From assembly GCF_000312365.2 (NCBI RefSeq), contig NZ_HG003686.1, positions 161,555 through 218,930 on the forward strand: DNA of 57,376 nt, written 5' to 3'. Positions 30,604-37,528 of this stretch are shown here, piece after piece. How positions within the stretch are numbered: the stretch's first letter is position 1; the number at the start of each line of letters is the position of its first letter. The position numbers and the translations under genes are program-made. Origin of the DNA: Anaerococcus provencensis (GTDB lineage Bacteria; Bacillota; Clostridia; Tissierellales; Peptoniphilaceae). The notes below the pieces were generated by a model that saw nothing but the letters and a program-made list of their open reading frames with translations, ran no database searches and was not told where the DNA came from.

Positions 30604-31051
30604 TGCAACGATTTGGGCACTGTCTCAACAAAGGATCCGGTGAAATTGTAGTAGTCGTGAAGATGCGACTTACCCACGCTAGGACGGAAAGACCCCGTGG
30701 AGCTTTACTGTAGGCTGATATTGGATTTTGAGATTAGACGTACAGGATAGTTGGGAGACTATGAAGTGTGTACGCCAGTGTAGGCAGAGTCACCCTTGGG
30801 ATACCAACCCTCTAATATCAAAATTCTAACATTGACCCATGAACCTGGGCAATGGACATTGTCAGTTTGGCAGTTTGACTGGGGCGGTCGCCTCCCAAAA
30901 AGTAACGGAGGCGTTCAAAGGTTCGCTCAGAATGGACGGAAACCATTCGCAGAGTACAAAGGCACAAGCGAGCTTAACTGCGAGATATACAGATCAAGCA
31001 GAGTAGAAATACGGACTTAGTGATCCGGTGGCACCGCATGGAAGGGCCATC

Positions 31052-31104
<53 letters not shown>

Positions 31105-31105
31105 C

Positions 31106-31146
<41 letters not shown>

Positions 31147-31164
31147 TCATCCTGGGGCTGAAGT

Positions 31165-31198
<34 letters not shown>

Positions 31199-31199
31199 A

Positions 31200-31249
<50 letters not shown>

Positions 31250-31276
31250 GCGTGGGCGTAAGAAATTTGCGAGGAG

Positions 31277-31307
<31 letters not shown>

Positions 31308-31512
31308 ATACCACTGGTGTACCAGTTGTTTCGCCAGAAGCATAGCTGGGTAGCTAAGTATGGCATTGATAAGTACTGAAAGCATCTAAGTACGAAGCAA
31401 CCCTCAAGATAAGATTTCTAAAAGAAGGTAAAGAAAATACCTTAGATAGGTCCAAGGTGTAAGTACAGTAATGTATTAAGCTAAAGGATACTAAACTTTA
31501 AATCTTGACTGG

Positions 31513-31652
31513 AAATATTGATTGCTATTTGACAGACCTAGTCACATTTTGCGAAGCAAAATGTATGACAGGTCGTCGTTCGGAATTCCCCAAGGCACGA
31601 ATTGGCTTGCCAAGGAATTTACGAACAGATTAAGGTTCATCAATTAAATATA
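31513..31652 (+). other. 23S-5S spacer
   Basis: No gene. The hairpin at 31535-31574 (GACCT ... CATTTTGC-GAA-GCAAAATG ... AGGTC) resembles the one at 28009. GTTCG...CGAAC around 31577-31626 forms a second imperfect long hairpin. Confidence 0.5.
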
Positions 31653-31765
31653 TAGTGACGATAGCAATGAGGATACACCTGTACCCATACCGAACACAGA
31701 AGTTAAGCTCATTAACGCCGATGGTACTCGGAGGGTGACCTCCCGGTAGAGTAGGAAGTCGCTAA
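31653..31765 (+). rRNA. rrf: 5S ribosomal RNA
   Basis: Ends TAGTGAC / GTCGCTA pair. CCGAACACAGAAGTTAAGC and GATGGTACTCGGAGGGTGACC are characteristic 5S blocks. Length about 113-115; ends approximate. Confidence 0.95.
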
Positions 31766-31772
31766 ACAAAGG

Positions 31773-31854
31773 CAAGCCCGGCCAGCTCATGGAGGAAATA
31801 ATCCCCGTCATATTGGGGCTCCATGAAATGGTCGCAGGGCGTTAGCCCGAGAAT
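31773..31854 (+). repeat. Stable-RNA-spacer element, copy 3 (divergent)
   Basis: AAGCCCGGCCAGCTCATGGAGGA, here lacking the GTCC arm, then a hairpin CCCC/GGGG (31803-31818), CTCCATGAAATGGTCGCA and the final hairpin GGGC-GTTA-GCCC followed by GAGAAT. Placed in the family by module order. It is the most divergent copy. Confidence 0.55.
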
Positions 31855-31902
31855 ATAAGCTAGCCTAAAATGCTAGACTAGTAATAGATGAAATATAAAT
31901 AT

Positions 31903-31977
31903 GCTTAGGTAGCTCAATGGTGGAGCACCCGGCTGTTAACCGGTAGGTTGTGGGTTCGAGTCCCACCCTGAGCGCCA
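31903..31977 (+). tRNA. tRNA-Asn(GTT)
   Basis: 75-nt cloverleaf; GCTTAGG/CCTGAGC acceptor, anticodon GTT, T arm GTGGG/CCCAC, encoded CCA. First tRNA after 5S. Confidence 0.96.
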
Positions 31978-32032
31978 AAATTGGTTTTTAAGTATTTACT
32001 CAAAGACTGATACCTAGTAAAACATAGTATTT

Positions 32033-32121
32033 GCCGGGGTGGCGGAACAGGCAGACGCACAGGACTTAAAATCCTGCGATGGTCAAACATCGTACCGGTT
32101 CGATTCCGGTCCTCGGCACCA
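32033..32121 (+). tRNA. tRNA-Leu(TAA)
   Basis: 89-nt type II tRNA with a long variable arm (GATGG..ACATC), anticodon TAA and encoded CCA. Confidence 0.96.
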
Positions 32122-32175
32122 TTAAACTAGTGGTATGGTCCTTGGAGGACTTGCATTAAGAACTGATATTTATAT

Positions 32176-32252
<77 letters not shown>

Positions 32253-32275
32253 ATATGTTTTTATTAAAAAAATAT

Positions 32276-32304
32276 TTGCATTATGTCAAACTTTATGTTA
32301 TACT
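32276..32304 (+). promoter_or_regulatory. Promoter inside the tRNA array
   Basis: TTGCAT at 32276-32281 and TATACT at 32299-32304 with a 17-base spacer, between tRNA-fMet and tRNA-Glu. It could give the distal tRNAs their own transcription. Confidence 0.6.
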
Positions 32305-32322
32305 AATAAAGTCGTTTCACAA

Positions 32323-32397
32323 GGCCCTATGGTCAAGCGGTTAAGACACCACCCTTTCACGGTGGTATCCCGAGTTCGAATCTCGGTAGGGTCACCA
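32323..32397 (+). tRNA. tRNA-Glu(TTC)
   Basis: 75-nt cloverleaf, GGCCCTA/TAGGGTC acceptor, anticodon TTC, encoded CCA. Confidence 0.96.
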
Positions 32398-32398
32398 A

Positions 32399-32467
32399 GC
32401 AAGCCCCTCCGGCTAATGGAGGAGTCGCACCACAGTGCGAAATACCGCAGGACGAAAGTCCGAGGAC
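32399..32467 (+). repeat. Stable-RNA-spacer element, copy 4
   Basis: AAGCCC, stem CTCC (32407-32410) / GGAG (32421-32424) around the 10-base loop GGCTAATGGA, hairpin TCGCAC/GTGCGA, CCGCA, hairpin GGAC-GAAA-GTCC, then GAGGAC. Compared with copy 1 both sides of the first stem have changed together. Confidence 0.7.
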
Positions 32468-32501
32468 AAAAATATTGTTTGAATGCCGGTGTTGCTTATT
32501 C

Positions 32502-32577
32502 GGAAGTATAGCTCAGTTGGGAGAGCATCTGCCTTACAAGCAGGGGGTCACAGGTTCGAGCCCTGTTACTTCCACCA
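32502..32577 (+). tRNA. tRNA-Val(TAC)
   Basis: 76-nt cloverleaf, GGAAGTA/TACTTCC acceptor, anticodon TAC, encoded CCA. Confidence 0.96.
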
Positions 32578-32610
32578 TGAAGTAGTCAACATTAGAGTTG
32601 GTTCATTATT

Positions 32611-32654
32611 TGAGGCCACTCAGTGGGGGCTCCTCTAAGCGCCGGAGAGGCGTG
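32611..32654 (-). repeat. Stable-RNA-spacer element, inverted partial copy
   Basis: Read on the minus strand: ACGCCT, stem CTCC/GGAG around the 10-base loop GGCGCTTAGA, then CCCCCACTGAGTGG. The loop has the GGC....GA form of the other copies. It is the only copy in this orientation; the end module is missing. Confidence 0.5.
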
Positions 32655-32659
32655 TTTAT

Positions 32660-32736
32660 GGCCTGGTAGTTCAGCTGGTTAGAATGCCGCCCTGTCACGG
32701 CGGAGGTCGTGAGTTCGAATCTCATCCAGGTCGCCA
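32660..32736 (+). tRNA. tRNA-Asp(GTC)
   Basis: 77-nt cloverleaf, GGCCTGG/CCAGGTC acceptor, anticodon GTC, encoded CCA. Confidence 0.96.
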
Positions 32737-32762
32737 TTTGGATTGCAATAGTAATCCAATGT

Positions 32763-32838
32763 GCTGATGTAGCTCAATTGGCAGAGCAATTGATTTGTAA
32801 TCAATAGGTTGTAGGTTCAAGTCCTATCATCAGCTCCA
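32763..32838 (+). tRNA. tRNA-Thr(TGT)
   Basis: 76-nt cloverleaf, GCTGATG/CATCAGC acceptor, anticodon TGT, encoded CCA. Confidence 0.96.
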
Positions 32839-32882
32839 ATATGAACCTTTTATGATACAAAATAAAATTTTTAAATAAATTT

Positions 32883-32968
32883 GGGGATGTTCCAGAGTTG
32901 GCCAAATGGGACGGACTGTAAATCCGTTAGCTTTGCTTTCAGTGGTTCGAATCCGCTCATCCCCACCA
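32883..32968 (+). tRNA. tRNA-Tyr(GTA)
   Basis: 86-nt type II tRNA, GGGGATG/CATCCCC acceptor, anticodon GTA, long variable arm, encoded CCA. Confidence 0.96.
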
Positions 32969-32972
32969 AATG

Positions 32973-33032
32973 CAGGCCTGTCTGGCCCTGAGAAGACCCT
33001 CCACGGAGTGGTCGCAGGCCCTAGGCCGAGAA
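32973..33032 (+). repeat. Stable-RNA-spacer element, copy 5
   Basis: AGGCCT, stem GTCT (32980-32983) / AGAC (32994-32997) around a 10-base GGCC-type loop, CCTCCACGGAGTGGTCGCA, hairpin GGCC-CTA-GGCC, GAGAAT. Tandem with copy 6. Confidence 0.7.
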
Positions 33033-33091
33033 TAAGCCTGTGCGGCTCTTGGAGCACCCTCCATGGAATGGTCGCACGTAGTGCGAAAGAG
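33033..33091 (+). repeat. Stable-RNA-spacer element, copy 6
   Basis: AAGCCT, stem GTGC (33040-33043) / GCAC (33054-33057) around the 10-base loop GGCTCTTGGA, CCTCCATGGAATGG, hairpin TCGCAC-GTA-GTGCGA. The first stem again differs from the other copies on both sides. Confidence 0.7.
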
Positions 33092-33124
33092 GCACAAACT
33101 AAATTTTCAAATTGTGCCGGATAT

Positions 33125-33198
33125 GCGGGTGTAGCTCAGTGGTAGAGCCCCAGCCTTCCAAGCTGGTTGCGAGGGTTCGATTCCCTTCACCCGCTCCA
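33125..33198 (+). tRNA. tRNA-Gly(TCC)
   Basis: 74-nt cloverleaf, GCGGGTG/CACCCGC acceptor, anticodon TCC, encoded CCA. Confidence 0.96.
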
Positions 33199-33207
33199 CA
33201 AAAATTT

Positions 33208-33284
<77 letters not shown>

Positions 33285-33320
33285 ACACTACCTTTTAGAT
33301 ATAATCTGCATACTGTATTT

Positions 33321-33396
33321 TGGGATATAGCCAAGTCGGTAAGGCACCAGACTTTGACTCTGGTATGCGTAGGTTCGAGTCCTGCTATCCCAGCCA
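33321..33396 (+). tRNA. tRNA-Gln(TTG)
   Basis: 76-nt cloverleaf, TGGGATA/TATCCCA acceptor, anticodon TTG, encoded CCA. Confidence 0.96.
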
Positions 33397-33399
33397 TAT

Positions 33400-33475
33400 G
33401 ATCCATTAGCTCAGCCGGTAGAGCACCTGACTTTTAATCAGGGTGTCCGGAGTTCGAATCTCCGATGGGTCACCA
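33400..33475 (+). tRNA. tRNA-Lys(TTT)
   Basis: 76-nt cloverleaf, GATCCAT/ATGGGTC acceptor, anticodon TTT, encoded CCA. A hairpin AGCCTAT/ATAGGCT follows at about 33484-33508 with no clear T run. Confidence 0.96.
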
Positions 33476-33543
33476 AAAAAGATAAGCCTATTTCTTATGA
33501 GATAGGCTAATCTAATATAATTTTATAACAATAATTTATCAAT

Positions 33544-33633
33544 GGAGAGGTACCGAAGCGGTCATAACGGGGCGGTCTTGAAAACCGTTAGAGTCTTTGG
33601 CTCACAAGGGTTCGAATCCCTTCCTCTCCGCCA
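33544..33633 (+). tRNA. tRNA-Ser(TGA)
   Basis: 90-nt type II tRNA, GGAGAGG/CCTCTCC acceptor, anticodon TGA, long variable arm, encoded CCA. Confidence 0.96.
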
Positions 33634-33736
33634 ATTATTTTATAAACAAAAATTTAAAAATAGATGGCGAGGAGACTTCTTCAGACCATTGTAACGAAGT
33701 ATTCCAATATAAGCCAAATGGTCATTTTTATTTAAT

Positions 33737-33830
33737 GGAGAAGTACTCAAGTGGCTGAAGAGGCTCCCCTGCTAAGGGAGTAGATCCTTTCAATAGGGAT
33801 GCGAGGGTTCAAATCCCTCCTTCTCCGCCA
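33737..33830 (+). tRNA. tRNA-Ser(GCT)
   Basis: 94-nt type II tRNA, GGAGAAG/CTTCTCC acceptor, anticodon GCT, long variable arm, encoded CCA. Confidence 0.96.
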
Positions 33831-33843
33831 TTTTTTTATTTAT

Positions 33844-33919
<76 letters not shown>

Positions 33920-33921
33920 TA

Positions 33922-33999
33922 GCACGCCTGCCCGGCGTCTTGAGAGGGCCCGTGCCCAATAGGCACGGAATTACCGCAGGAGCGAAGCGACGAGGACCA
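33922..33999 (+). repeat. Stable-RNA-spacer element, copy 7
   Basis: ACGCCT, stem GCCC (33930-33933) / GGGC (33946-33949) with a 12-base loop, hairpin CCGTGCC/GGCACGG, ACCGCAGGA, hairpin GC-GAA-GC, GACGAGGAC. Same module order as the others. Confidence 0.65.
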
Positions 34000-34108
34000 T
34001 AAAATATTTTGTCAAAGTTGCCGAACATTAATTCTTATTTGATTAGTTATTATTATTTGTATATAAAGGATAAATCGCCCAAAATTACATAATTAGTTTT
34101 TACCATCT

Positions 34109-34184
34109 AGGGGAGTAGTTCAGTTGGTAGAACGTCGGTCTCCAAAACCGGATGTCGCGGGTTCAAGTCCTGTCTCCCCTGCCA
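34109..34184 (+). tRNA. tRNA-Trp(CCA)
   Basis: 76-nt cloverleaf, AGGGGAG/CTCCCCT acceptor, anticodon CCA, encoded 3' CCA. Confidence 0.96.
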
Positions 34185-34187
34185 TAT

Positions 34188-34264
<77 letters not shown>

Positions 34265-34305
34265 TAATTAATTTATTTGTAAATTTAATACCACATTTTA
34301 TTTGT

Positions 34306-34382
34306 GGGCCTCTAGCTCAGTCGGTTAGAGCGCCCGGCTCATAACCGGTAGGTCCAGGGTTCGAGTCCCTGGAGGCCCACCA
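34306..34382 (+). tRNA. tRNA-Met(CAT), elongator
   Basis: 77-nt cloverleaf with fully paired GGGCCTC/GAGGCCC acceptor, anticodon CAT and encoded CCA. The paired first base separates it from the initiator. Last intact tRNA of the array. tRNA-Ile2 (lysidine type) is a less likely alternative. Confidence 0.93.
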
Positions 34383-34386
34383 GACT

Positions 34387-34418
34387 AGCACCATCTATTG
34401 ATGGTGCTTTTCTTTTTA
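34387..34418 (+). terminator. Terminator after tRNA-Met
   Basis: Perfect stem AGCACCATC/GATGGTGCT (34387-34395 with 34400-34408) and a T-rich run. Confidence 0.85.
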
Positions 34419-34430
34419 TATACGTTTATA

Positions 34431-34545
34431 CTTCGTTTGAGGTACCGGTTATGAGCACGCTCATAACAGTTCTCTGGGTTCACTATGTTCACCTCAGAGA
34501 TTTCAGATGCAAGCATCTGAAACTGCACTGCAGACTGCGTCCAGG
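34431..34545 (+). repeat. 115-bp direct repeat, copy A
   Basis: Identical to 34617-34731 except one base (TATGTTC versus TACGTTC). It contains consecutive palindromes: TTATGAGC-AC-GCTCATAA, CTCTG...CAGAG, TTCAGATGC-AA-GCATCTGAA and TGCACTGCAG. Its start ACCGGTTATGAGC is the reverse complement of the tRNA-Met anticodon arm. Confidence 0.9.
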
Positions 34546-34569
34546 TTTCGAGTCCCTGGAGGCCCACCA
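34539..34569 (+). pseudogene. tRNA-Met 3' fragment (T arm, acceptor strand and CCA)
   Basis: 31 bases from GTCCAGG to GAGGCCCACCA match the 3' end of the tRNA-Met at 34306 with one change (GGTTTCG for GGGTTCG). The 5' half is absent. A new terminator-like hairpin GGCACCC/GGGTGCC (34575-34594) follows. A third, shorter tail GCCCACCAAGGTTGG lies at 34911-34925. Confidence 0.85.
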
Positions 34570-34616
34570 AGTTTGGCACCCTTTGTAGGGTGCCTTTCTT
34601 ATTATCTACATATCGA

Positions 34617-34731
34617 CTTCGTTTGAGGTACCGGTTATGAGCACGCTCATAACAGTTCTCTGGGTTCACTACGTTCACCTCAGAGATTTCAGATGCAAGC
34701 ATCTGAAACTGCACTGCAGACTGCGTCCAGG
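34617..34731 (+). repeat. 115-bp direct repeat, copy B
   Basis: Second copy, 186 bases after the first. It ends in CCAGGG followed by a damaged T-arm remnant (TTAGAGTTCATAAC), then three spacer-element copies. Confidence 0.9.
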
Positions 34732-34745
34732 GTTAGAGTTCATAA

Positions 34746-34798
34746 CTAGCCCGTCCGGCTGATAGAGGAGCCTCCATGGAATGGTTGCACGAAGTGCA
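34746..34798 (+). repeat. Stable-RNA-spacer element, copy 8
   Basis: AGCCC, arm GTCC (34753-34756) and GGAG (34767-34770) around GGCTGATAGA, with one mismatch in the stem. CCTCCATGGAATGG and hairpin TTGCAC-GAA-GTGCAA follow. First of three in tandem. Confidence 0.65.
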
Positions 34799-34858
34799 AA
34801 GCCCGTCCGGCTAAGGGAGGACCTGTGCGGAGCACCCGCAGGAGTGTAGCGACGAGGC
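34799..34858 (+). repeat. Stable-RNA-spacer element, copy 9
   Basis: AAAGCCC, stem GTCC (34805-34808) / GGAC (34819-34822) around GGCTAAGGGA, then hairpin GTGC-GGA-GCAC, CCGCAGGAG and GACGAGGC. Confidence 0.7.
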
Positions 34859-34908
34859 AAGCCCGTCTGGCTGATAGAGGACCCTCCACGGAGTGGTCGC
34901 ACTTGTGC
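34859..34908 (+). repeat. Stable-RNA-spacer element, copy 10
   Basis: AAGCCC, stem GTCT (34865-34868) / GGAC (34879-34882, one G-T pair) around GGCTGATAGA, CCCTCCACGGAGTGG, hairpin GCAC-TT-GTGC. It runs directly into a tRNA-tail remnant GCCCACCA. Confidence 0.7.
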
Positions 34909-34918
34909 TAGCCCACCA

Positions 34919-35325
34919 AGGTTGGATCCTTTTTAGGCTACCTTTCTTTCAAAACTCTTGTGCACTTTTGTGTTAAATTTTCGAGGTAAATATGCTGCAA
35001 AGTTATATTTATCTGGATTAGTCAGAATCATACCATCCTTAGCTTATAACAATTATTTTTTCACCAAGCATACTTTTCTATAGAAAATATATTGGATCAT
35101 TATATAAGGATGTTTAGTTTTATTATAATCATCTTTGGCAGTAAAAACTTGTCATCCTCGATGGAGTGATAACGACCGAAGGATCCAGTTAAAATCTATT
35201 TGTTCTTTTTAGATTCTTATATTAAACGTATATATTATTTTATTGTTAGATATCCTTACTTTTCTATATTTCTATTTTATTTGTTATAATGATTAGTAGG
35301 TAATTGATTTTTTTTGGAGATGCTT
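34919..35325. other. Intergenic region between tRNA array and transporter gene
   Basis: Starts with a weak hairpin and T-rich stretch that may be the final array terminator. TGTCATCCTCG ... CGAAGGATCC at about 35151-35198 looks like a dispersed small palindromic repeat. A TATAAT at 35285-35290 may be the -10 of the following gene; no good -35 is seen. Confidence 0.5.
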
Positions 35326-36231
35326 ATGACAGATATTAATAAAAAGAATGAAACTATTGGGATTTTGGCGGCTTTTTTCTGCGAAACTCTCTATGGTCTA
35401 TCGTATATTTTTACAAAACAGGCTACTCAATCAGCGACTGCTTTTGCCCTTCTCGGTTGGAGGTTTTTGCTTGGGGATATTGTGATGACTTTATTTGTTT
35501 TGTTTAAAGTTATTAAGGTTGATTTTAGAGGTAAGTCTATTAAGGAACTTCTGCCTGTTGCTTTATTTTCTCCTTGTATTTATTACATAGCTGAGACTAT
35601 TGGTATTGATCACACGACGGCTTCTGAAAGTGGTATTTTTCTGGCCTCTATTCCTATAGCTTCTCTTATTGCATCAAGTTTACTTTTAAACGAAAAGCCT
35701 AGCAAAAGACAAGTTACTGGTATAATTGTAACTCTAATTGGAGTCTTGATTACTGTTTTATCTCTTGGATTATCATCAAGTTTTTCTGTAATCGGATATT
35801 TGTTTTTGCTTATTGCTGTTATCTCCTATGCTCTATACAGCGTTTTTGTTAGCAAGGTCAAAACTTACACAGAGTCTGAGGTCACATATATGATGCTTAT
35901 TTGTGGAGGCTTATTTTTTACGATTCTTGCATTAATCGAGGCTTCTGCTAATGGTAGTATGCAAAATCTAATAAGTCTTCCATTTAATGATAGGAATTTT
36001 TTGATTGCGATTTTATACCAAGCTATTGGTTGTTCTGTTTTGGCATTTTTCTTATCTAATATGGCTATTGCAAGGATTGGCGTTAATAGAACTTCTTCTT
36101 TTATTGGGGTGTCTACAGCAGTTTCGATCCTTGCAGGGATTTGGATACTAAATGAGGGATTTGAGCTTTATCAAGTCCTTGGAGCTATTGTGATTATGGT
36201 GGGTGTCTATATAGCTAATATTAATAAGTAG
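35326..36231 (+). CDS. EamA/DMT-family transporter
   Basis: A 301-residue integral membrane protein with ten predicted helices in two EamA halves, as in drug/metabolite exporters. Each half carries typical blocks: FALLGWRFLLGD near the first repeat and GIIVTLIGVLITVLS closing it. The C-terminal IGVNRTSSFIGVSTAVSILAG and LGAIVIMVGVYIANI complete the second. The substrate is unknown. GGAG at 35316-35319 sets ATG 35326. A TTG at 35314 overlaps that site and is rejected. Confidence 0.9.
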   Translation: MTDINKKNETIGILAAFFCETLYGLSYIFTKQATQSATAFALLGWRFLLGDIVMTLFVLFKVIKVDFRGKSIKELLPVALFSPCIYYIAETIGIDHTTASESGIFLASIPIASLIASSLLLNEKPSKRQVTGIIVTLIGVLITVLSLGLSSSFSVIGYLFLLIAVISYALYSVFVSKVKTYTESEVTYMMLICGGLFFTILALIEASANGSMQNLISLPFNDRNFLIAILYQAIGCSVLAFFLSNMAIARIGVNRTSSFIGVSTAVSILAGIWILNEGFELYQVLGAIVIMVGVYIANINK

Positions 36232-36320
36232 CTGTTTAAAAATAGCTGAAAAATTGTATAGTTATATTATTATATTCTTTAAAAATTACTACTTTATTTG
36301 AGTAATAGATTGGAGGTTTT

Positions 36321-37520
36321 ATGAAAAAATTTGGCAAATTTATCTTAGCCTTACTTATTGTAGCTGGTGTCGGATACACAGGCTATACAATAGGTGGCAA
36401 TATGGGTGGTGTTTCTACTGCAGATAATAGGGATAGTGAACACATAGCCGATATGCAAGGACTAAAGGCATTATTAAAACAAAATTATTTATATGATTTT
36501 ACAGATGATCAAATATATGAAGGTTCATTAAAAGGGATGTTTGCAAACCTAGGTGATCCTTATACTTCTTATTATTCACCAGATGAGTTTTCAAAGCTTA
36601 TGGAAACATTAAACGGTAGATACCAAGGTATTGGTGTTTCTGTCCAAGCTAGCAAGGAAGGATATATAAAAGCTATTTCTGTTTTTGATAATTCCCCTGC
36701 CAAGGAAGCTGGTATTATGCCTGGTGATTATATAACAAAGGTCAATGGAACTGCTTTTGGTGCAGATCAGCTAGAAGAAGCTGTTGCAGAAATCAAAGGC
36801 GAACCAGGTACTAGTGTTAATTTGACTATCTTAAGAGTGGAGGAAAATTCTACAAATTCTAAGGAGTTTGATGTCGAGGTTGATAGGGCTGATGTAAATG
36901 TAGATACTATTGATGATGATATTGTAGAAATCGATGGAAAGAAAATTGGCTATATTCACATAATGGCATTTGACGATGTGACTTGGAATGACTTTTCTGA
37001 AAGCTTTAATAGACTTAAGAGCCAAGATATTGATGGACTTATCCTAGATGTTAGAAACAACCCTGGTGGCGCTTTAGATGTAGTAATTAACATAGCTGAT
37101 AATTTCCTAGACGAAGGAACAATTGTAACTACAAAGGAAAAAGATGGCAGTGAAACTGTTGAAAAGAGCAACGCTGACTTTGATGATATACCACTAACCA
37201 TCATCCAAAATGAAAACTCAGCATCAGCTAGTGAAATCCTTGCTGGAGCTCTAAAAGATCGAGGAAGAGCTAAGGTAGTTGGCACCCAATCTTTTGGAAA
37301 GGGAGTTGTTCAAAAAATCTTCAATCTTCAAAATGGTGCTGGTGCAAAAATCACTATAAGTGAATATTTTACACCAAATGGAACTCAGATTAATAAGGTT
37401 GGTGTTACTCCAGATATCGAGGTTGAAGCAGAAGAAGACTTTGATATAAGCAAAAAAGACTTAGCAAATGATAAACAGTTTGTATACGCACTAAATGAGC
37501 TTTTAGAAGAAATTAAATAG
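36321..37520 (+). CDS. S41 family C-terminal processing protease (CtpA-like)
   Basis: A 399-residue exported serine protease. An uncleaved N-terminal signal/TM segment spans about residues 6-25. A PDZ domain at about 90-175 (GIGVSVQASKEGYIKAISVF, SPAKEAGIMPGDYITKVNG) selects C-terminal tails. The S41 domain has LDVRNNPGGALDVVINIAD, the catalytic Ser in NENSASASEILAGAL and the catalytic Lys in GTQSFGKGVVQ. GGAGG precedes ATG 36321. It ends 8 bases before the mgtE start, so the protease and Mg2+ transporters may share a transcript. Confidence 0.95.
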   Translation: MKKFGKFILALLIVAGVGYTGYTIGGNMGGVSTADNRDSEHIADMQGLKALLKQNYLYDFTDDQIYEGSLKGMFANLGDPYTSYYSPDEFSKLMETLNGRYQGIGVSVQASKEGYIKAISVFDNSPAKEAGIMPGDYITKVNGTAFGADQLEEAVAEIKGEPGTSVNLTILRVEENSTNSKEFDVEVDRADVNVDTIDDDIVEIDGKKIGYIHIMAFDDVTWNDFSESFNRLKSQDIDGLILDVRNNPGGALDVVINIADNFLDEGTIVTTKEKDGSETVEKSNADFDDIPLTIIQNENSASASEILAGALKDRGRAKVVGTQSFGKGVVQKIFNLQNGAGAKITISEYFTPNGTQINKVGVTPDIEVEAEEDFDISKKDLANDKQFVYALNELLEEIK

Positions 37521-37528
37521 GTGCAGAT

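Noticed and set aside
34306..34382. Reading the last tRNA as tRNA-Ile2 with a lysidine-modified CAT
   Set aside because: The acceptor and anticodon-arm pattern suits elongator Met better. Not excluded without a tRNA model scan.
34385..34714. Minus-strand open frame with a repeated peptide
   Set aside because: The peptide repeat is only the translation of the 115-bp DNA repeat and the tRNA tails. There is no ribosome binding site.
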